This document shows positions 4,886-8,289 of a DNA stretch of 8,289 bases, piece after piece. Made by a program: the position numbers and the translations under genes. The number at the start of each line of letters is the position of its first letter. Within the stretch, counting starts at the first letter, position 1. The stretch is from NCBI GenBank assembly GCA_947306315.1, contig CAMZGF010000033.1, positions 1 to 8,289 on the forward strand. The letters are read 5' to 3'. The stretch is from an uncultured Candidatus Saccharibacteria bacterium. Lineage in GTDB: Bacteria; Patescibacteriota; Saccharimonadia; Saccharimonadales; Saccharimonadaceae. The notes under the pieces were generated by a model. That model was not told the origin of the DNA. It saw nothing but the letters and a program-made list of their open reading frames with translations, and did not search any database.

Positions 4886-6462
4886 ATGATGGTGATACCT
4901 GGCAAGGTGTGCCTATTGCGTCCTCAACTCCGATAGTTGTCTATAATACAGATACTTCCGAGCCACATCTGCTCTCAATCCCACTTTTATTTGGCATAAA
5001 AATTGATAATAACCTTCCATCTGGCAACTATATAAACGATGTGGTCTATACTTTAATCCCTGATGCTGGTTGCTACACTTATAGTGTTACCTGGGACGCG
5101 GATAGTGGTATTAACCCAGACGACCTTCCAGAAGCAGTAAATCTAGACGGGACCCTAAACCTCTCGGTCCTTTCGAGACCAACAAGAGATTACTATGATT
5201 TTACGGGCTGGACAAACGGTACCGATACTTTTACTGGCGATGAAACAGACGCAAATATTAATCCAGATAATTCGCCAAACGTTGTTATGCGAGCTCTCTG
5301 GAGTCCGACCCCATATTCAATCGCTTATAATCTTAATGGTGGTACTGTCTCAACGGCAAACCCAACAACTTACAATATTGAGTCTGACCCATTTACTCTC
5401 AGCAATCCAACTAAGAATGGCTATACATTCGCTGGCTGGAGTGGCACCGATCTTTCTTCTCCGTCTACATCAGTTTCTGTCCCAACTGGTTCTCATGACG
5501 AGCGAACCTATACTGCAAACTGGACGCCAGTAAATTACGCAATCTCATATAACTTGAATGGCGGTTCAGTTTCTCCAGCAAACCCTACCTCATACAACAT
5601 TGAGACGGCAAGCTTTACTCTAAGAAATCCAACAAGAAGTGGCTATAACTTCACTGGCTGGAGTGGCACTGGTCTTTCTGGTTCCGCGAACAAGACCGTT
5701 ACCATCGCACAAGGCTCAACCGGAGCTCGTAGCTACACTGCGAACTGGGTCTCAGCCTGTACATTCGCGTCAAAGGACTTTAGCTATACTGGCGGAGTCC
5801 AATCCTTCACAGTACCATGCGATGGAACTTATAAGCTCGAAGTATATGGAGCACAAGGTGGAAACTCAGCTGTTTATGCAAACTCTTATTCTGGTAAAGG
5901 TGGAGCTGGAGGCTATGCTACAGGAAATGTAACTTTAAATAAAGGCGCAGTATTATATGTCGTAGTAGGTGGACAAGGAAGTGCAACACCTACAAGTGGA
6001 GCCGGAGGCGGAACGAATGGTGGCTACAATGGTGGCGGTGGAGTAAGCAATTGGAATGGTGATTCTTCTTTCGTTGCCGGCGGTGGTGGATGTACTCATA
6101 TTTCTACAGTAAATGGAGTATTAAGTACTACTAAATCAGCCTTAATTATTGCCGGCGGTGGTGGCGGAGGCCATATTCAATTGGATACATTCTGGGAACC
6201 TCATAATGGTGGTACCGGAGGTGGATCTGCAACAGGTGTAAATGCCGGAAGCAGCACTGGATACGCTTGGGGTGCTTCAAATAATGGAGTTGGTGGAAAT
6301 TCATATCAAGGTGGTGGCGGAGGCTGCGGATGGCCTGGAGGAGCTGGAGCTGCTTACGGTGCCGGCGGTGGAGGAGCTGGTTACATCGGAGGTGTAACTG
6401 GTGGCTCGATGTCTAATGGCCAGCGCTCCGGAAATGGCTATGCAAAAATCACAAGAGTTTAA
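4879..6462 (+). CDS. Surface protein, C-terminal part: InlB-type repeats and glycine-rich ALK/LTK-like domain
   Basis: In the -1 frame this part is open from 4864 (TGA at 4861-4863) to TAA 6460-6462. Joined at the heptamer it adds 527 residues. It finishes the N-terminal beta domain (TWQGVP to LPSGNYINDVVYTLIPDAGC). Three repeats of the Listeria-Bacteroides (InlB B-repeat, Flg_new) type follow, then a long Gly-rich domain resembling the ALK/LTK glycine-rich domain (FSYTGGVQSFTVPCDGTYKLEVYGAQGG, then VVVGGQG, ending GNGYAKITRV). Six cysteines lie outside the membrane segment in the joined protein. No LPXTG motif, C-terminal membrane segment or pilin motif was seen. The only early start is GTG 4909 without a well-spaced Shine-Dalgarno and in mid-domain, so independent translation is unlikely. 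An adhesive surface role is inferred. The gene is convergent with the ATPase gene, 11 bases apart. Confidence 0.78.
   Translation, partial: SLDDGDTWQGVPIASSTPIVVYNTDTSEPHLLSIPLLFGIKIDNNLPSGNYINDVVYTLIPDAGCYTYSVTWDADSGINPDDLPEAVNLDGTLNLSVLSRPTRDYYDFTGWTNGTDTFTGDETDANINPDNSPNVVMRALWSPTPYSIAYNLNGGTVSTANPTTYNIESDPFTLSNPTKNGYTFAGWSGTDLSSPSTSVSVPTGSHDERTYTANWTPVNYAISYNLNGGSVSPANPTSYNIETASFTLRNPTRSGYNFTGWSGTGLSGSANKTVTIAQGSTGARSYTANWVSACTFASKDFSYTGGVQSFTVPCDGTYKLEVYGAQGGNSAVYANSYSGKGGAGGYATGNVTLNKGAVLYVVVGGQGSATPTSGAGGGTNGGYNGGGGVSNWNGDSSFVAGGGGCTHISTVNGVLSTTKSALIIAGGGGGGHIQLDTFWEPHNGGTGGGSATGVNAGSSTGYAWGASNNGVGGNSYQGGGGGCGWPGGAGAAYGAGGGGAGYIGGVTGGSMSNGQRSGNGYAKITRV
5080..5748 (+). repeat. Three tandem InlB-type protein repeats
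   Basis: Repeat 1 (5080-5301) is divergent: YSVTWDADSG, YYDFTGWTNG, RALW. Repeat 2 (5314-5523) and repeat 3 (5536-5748) share YNLNGGxVSxANPTxYNIE, a GWSGT core and YTANW, with a period of 222 bases (74 residues). Synonymous differences are frequent between repeats 2 and 3, so the copies are not a very recent duplication. Confidence 0.88.
5779..6459 (+). other. Glycine-rich ALK/LTK-like domain (within the surface protein)
   Basis: The FSYTGG start, FTVPCDGTYKLEVYGAQGG, LYVVVGGQG, several G4-G6 runs and a final GYAKITRV follow the layout of the ALK/LTK glycine-rich domain (Pfam ALK_LTK_GRD), which occurs in animal receptor kinases and in bacterial and protist surface proteins. From about 5900 the Leu codons change to TTA, unlike the CTC/CTT preference of neighbouring genes. 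Confidence 0.7.
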
Positions 6463-6473
6463 TATATATTAAA
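6458..6473. repeat. AT-only palindrome between convergent genes
   Basis: TTTAATATATATTAAA is a perfect 16-base palindrome. It covers the end of the surface-protein gene, including its stop codon, and runs up to the ATPase gene's stop codon. It has no G or C, so it would be a weak hairpin; it is the only candidate for ending transcription between these genes. Confidence 0.35.
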
Positions 6474-8111
6474 TTAAATCACGCGTCCGATTTCTTCAAG
6501 CGTTGTATCACCACGAAGTGCAGCAAGCACACCTTTTTGCTCAAGTGTAATCATGCCGAGACTTTTTGCAGTTTTCTCAATTGCACTCGTATTTATGTCT
6601 TCAATATCACCGCGAATATATTTCTGAATTTCTTCAGAAACTGAGAGTTGCTCCATAATCACCGTACGGCCCTTGTACCCAAATGGATCATTTTCGCTCG
6701 GCACAGCTTTATAGAGTTTAATGTTGCCTGGATTCCATTCGTGTTTTAGCTCAGCTTCAATCTGTTCTTTTGTTAAGCCATCAAGTACGCGCAAAACATA
6801 TTTTCGAGTTGCCTCGTCTGGCGCATATTCTTCTTTTGTATCCGAAAGTTTTCTGACAAGTCTCTGTGCAATCACCATACGGATTGAGCTTGAGAAAATT
6901 GGATTGGTGCCGATAAGATCAATCATACGTGAGAATGCAGCGGCAGTCGTGTTTGCGTGGAAGCTTGATAGAACAAGATGCCCAGTAATTGAAGCCTGGA
7001 TAGCAGTTTTTGCGGTGTCTCCATCACGAATCTCACCAACCATCACGACATCTGGGTCGAGACGAAGAACTGAGCGAAGCCCATCCGCAAATGAATCTCC
7101 ACTCGTCGTGTCGATTGGAATTTGTGAAACACCAGTGATGCCGTACTCAATCGGATCTTCAAGTGTGATGATCTTTCTTTCAGTCGTATTAAGCGCATTA
7201 ATAATTGAATAAAGAGTCGTAGATTTACCAGAACCAGTAGGGCCTACCATAAGAACAAGGCCACGTGGATGGGAAATAACTTCTTGAATTGCATTAAGCT
7301 CATCGCTTGTAAGACCAAGGAGGCCTAGGTTAAGAAGGCTCTCGTCAAAGTTGAAAAGACGAAGCACCGCATCCTGTCCATACATTGTCGGAATTGTTTC
7401 GACACGAATATTTAGAAGATGAGAAACGCCATCGACAAAAATATCTTTCTGCATGTGTCCGGATTGAGGCATTTTTGCAGCAGTTGAAATTCCTGCACGT
7501 GAAGATAGCTCGCCCATAAACACGCGGTATCGATCACGATCAATATTTGCAACAGGATGAAGAATTCCGTCGACGCGCATACGAATACGAATTGCATCGC
7601 GAAGGTTTTCGATGTGAATATCAGAAGCACCAAGTTTGTCTGCCTGATCTAGCAGGAAATCAAAAACCTTATCAGTTCCGACTTCGTTAAGAGTCTTTGA
7701 GACTTCAGCGATTGTTTCAGAATCTCCCTCTGAACCAATCTTAATATCGTCATAATGGATTTCGCGTGGTGGATCATAGCGAAGCATAAAAACGTTATAG
7801 CCGGATAGGGAAATGAGGAAGAAGTCGCATTTCTCGCCATAGTTTGCATATCGTTCAGCTATCTTCTCAATTATCGAACGTGGTGTTTGGGAAGTCACCA
7901 TGAACTGATAATGTTCTTCATTTCCACCTTTTTGAAGTGGCAAAATAAAATCATTATGCATTTGTTCTTTTTCAAGAACATCCATAACGAGTGGTATTGT
8001 ATTTTCGAACGAACGGGTATCAAGATAAGGAAGACCCAAAATTCGAGCGCGATCTCTTGTCGCGTTTTCTTCGTTTTCGCGTCGTTTTTGTTGTATCTCT
8101 TGTTCGTTCAT
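6474..8111 (-). CDS. Type IV pilus / type II secretion assembly ATPase (PilB/GspE family)
   Basis: Starting at ATG 8111, the product has 545 residues. It belongs to the hexameric cytoplasmic ATPases that drive pilus extension or pseudopilus assembly. Motifs: ASDIHIE (N-terminal domain 2), Walker A GPTGSGKST (290-298), Asp box ITLEDPIEY (315-323), Walker B DPDVVMVGEIRD (352-363), His box HLVLSSFHANT (378-388), and GYKGRTVIMEQL (478-489). The N-terminal region is short compared with full PilB. Unusually, none of the four zinc-binding cysteines of PilB/GspE remain: positions after RLVRKL read SDTK, and the second pair region reads PSEND before GYKGR. The in-frame ATG at 8165 would add 18 basic residues but lies upstream of the likely -10, so 8111 is preferred; the AGGAG at 8128-8132 is rather far (16 bases). 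No other pilus genes are in the window, so pilus versus secretion cannot be decided. Confidence 0.9.
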   Translation of the reverse strand: MNEQEIQQKRRENEENATRDRARILGLPYLDTRSFENTIPLVMDVLEKEQMHNDFILPLQKGGNEEHYQFMVTSQTPRSIIEKIAERYANYGEKCDFFLISLSGYNVFMLRYDPPREIHYDDIKIGSEGDSETIAEVSKTLNEVGTDKVFDFLLDQADKLGASDIHIENLRDAIRIRMRVDGILHPVANIDRDRYRVFMGELSSRAGISTAAKMPQSGHMQKDIFVDGVSHLLNIRVETIPTMYGQDAVLRLFNFDESLLNLGLLGLTSDELNAIQEVISHPRGLVLMVGPTGSGKSTTLYSIINALNTTERKIITLEDPIEYGITGVSQIPIDTTSGDSFADGLRSVLRLDPDVVMVGEIRDGDTAKTAIQASITGHLVLSSFHANTTAAAFSRMIDLIGTNPIFSSSIRMVIAQRLVRKLSDTKEEYAPDEATRKYVLRVLDGLTKEQIEAELKHEWNPGNIKLYKAVPSENDPFGYKGRTVIMEQLSVSEEIQKYIRGDIEDINTSAIEKTAKSLGMITLEQKGVLAALRGDTTLEEIGRVI

Positions 8112-8135
8112 GTCCCACTCGACTTTTCTCCTATA

Positions 8136-8164
8136 AGTATAGCATAAGCGCTTAATTTTTGCCA
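8136..8164 (-). promoter_or_regulatory. ATPase gene promoter, extended -10
   Basis: On the minus strand the -10 is TATACT (8141-8136) with extended TGC (8144-8142). The -35 at 17-base spacing (TGGCAA, 8164-8159) is weak. The expected start near 8129 gives a leader of about 18 bases. It overlaps the divergent rnhB promoter. Confidence 0.55.
8145..8154. repeat. Palindrome TAAGCGCTTA between divergent promoters
   Basis: A perfect 10-base palindrome lies in the spacer of the ATPase promoter and touches the rnhB -35 region. It is placed as an operator for either or both genes might be, but no regulator is known and no second copy was seen. Confidence 0.35.
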
Positions 8165-8180
8165 CAAATTACCCTATAAT
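8152..8180 (+). promoter_or_regulatory. rnhB promoter
   Basis: A perfect TATAAT (8175-8180) with a weak TTAATT (8152-8157) at 17-base spacing. There is no extended TGN, unlike the other promoters here. The expected start coincides with the rnhB ATG at 8187, so the message would be leaderless. Confidence 0.6.
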
Positions 8181-8186
8181 GAAGAC

Positions 8187-8289
8187 ATGAAAAGCATTAT
8201 TCTAGGAATTGATGAAGTCGGACGTGGACCGTATGCTGGTCCGCTTGTTATTGGCGCTTGTATCCTGCCTTCAGACCATAATAATCATC
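8187..8289 (+). CDS. rnhB: Ribonuclease HII, N-terminal fragment
   Basis: The first 34 residues are visible before the window ends. [24 protein letters not shown] is the N-terminal signature of RNase HII, whose Asp9 and Glu10 in the DEVGRG motif are catalytic metal ligands. The enzyme cuts RNA in RNA-DNA hybrids and removes misincorporated ribonucleotides from DNA. ATG 8187 begins just ahead of the first beta strand, as usual for short bacterial RnhB proteins. There is no Shine-Dalgarno; the TATAAT ends 6 bases upstream, so a leaderless mRNA is predicted. It is divergent from the pilus ATPase gene, with which it shares a 75-base control region. Confidence 0.93.
   Translation, partial: MKSIILGIDEVGRGPYAGPLVIGACILPSDHNNH

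Noticed and set aside
4909..4911. GTG 4909 as the start of a separate gene
   Set aside because: It falls in the middle of a conserved domain, has no properly spaced Shine-Dalgarno, and the same frame reads family sequence (LDDGDTWQG) upstream of it.
8112..8165. ATG at 8165 as the ATPase start
   Set aside because: It lies upstream of the extended -10 at 8144-8136, and the added 18 residues are basic and not part of the family.
1..8289. CRISPR array, tRNA or rRNA gene, insertion sequence, or recoded UGA
   Set aside because: No regular short repeats with spacers, no cloverleaf or rRNA sequence, no transposase or terminal inverted repeats, and the long genes contain no internal TGA.

Overview
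The window looks like a chromosomal piece of a Candidatus Saccharibacteria (TM7) or related Patescibacteria (CPR) genome. This rests on protein style: a FISUMP-type surface protein tail, a surface protein whose N-terminal domain has the NSWGF...TWQGVP and SGNY...VVYT pattern I associate with this group, an L19 with an acidic tail, and a PilB-like ATPase. No UGA is read through inside the long genes, so the standard code applies; this argues against Gracilibacteria and Absconditabacteria. The assignment comes from recognition, not from a search.

Layout. 1-272: the C-terminal end of a FISUMP-domain surface protein. 360-626: rpsO, apparently leaderless, ending at a bidirectional terminator (684-716). 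744-1382, minus strand: a small alarmone synthetase of the RelP/RelQ type, convergent to rpsO and divergent from pnp. 1383-1700: a 318-base divergent control region with both promoters, a folded leader for each gene, and a possible pseudoknot in the pnp leader. 1701-3899: pnp. 3975-4433: rplS with its own promoter and a strong terminator (4444-4471). 4511-6462: one surface-protein gene split by a -1 frame change at 4873-4879; it carries an N-terminal signal or anchor, three InlB-type repeats and an ALK/LTK-like glycine-rich domain. 6474-8111, minus strand: a PilB/GspE ATPase without the usual zinc cysteines. 8187 to the end: the start of rnhB, divergent from the ATPase gene.

How the genes fit together. 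The core is RNA and translation housekeeping (S15, PNPase, L19, RNase HII) with an alarmone synthetase placed between rpsO and pnp, which are co-transcribed in many bacteria. The two surface proteins and the pilus ATPase belong to the cell-surface machinery that episymbiotic Patescibacteria are thought to use on host cells. Nearly every promoter has an extended -10 of the form TGC-TAWAMT, and three genes (rpsO, the surface protein, rnhB) have the -10 so close to the start codon that the mRNA should begin at or near the AUG.

The two most notable items are the -1 frame break lying exactly on a G GGT TTT heptamer in the surface-protein gene, and the compact pseudoknotted leader of pnp with a competing alternative fold.
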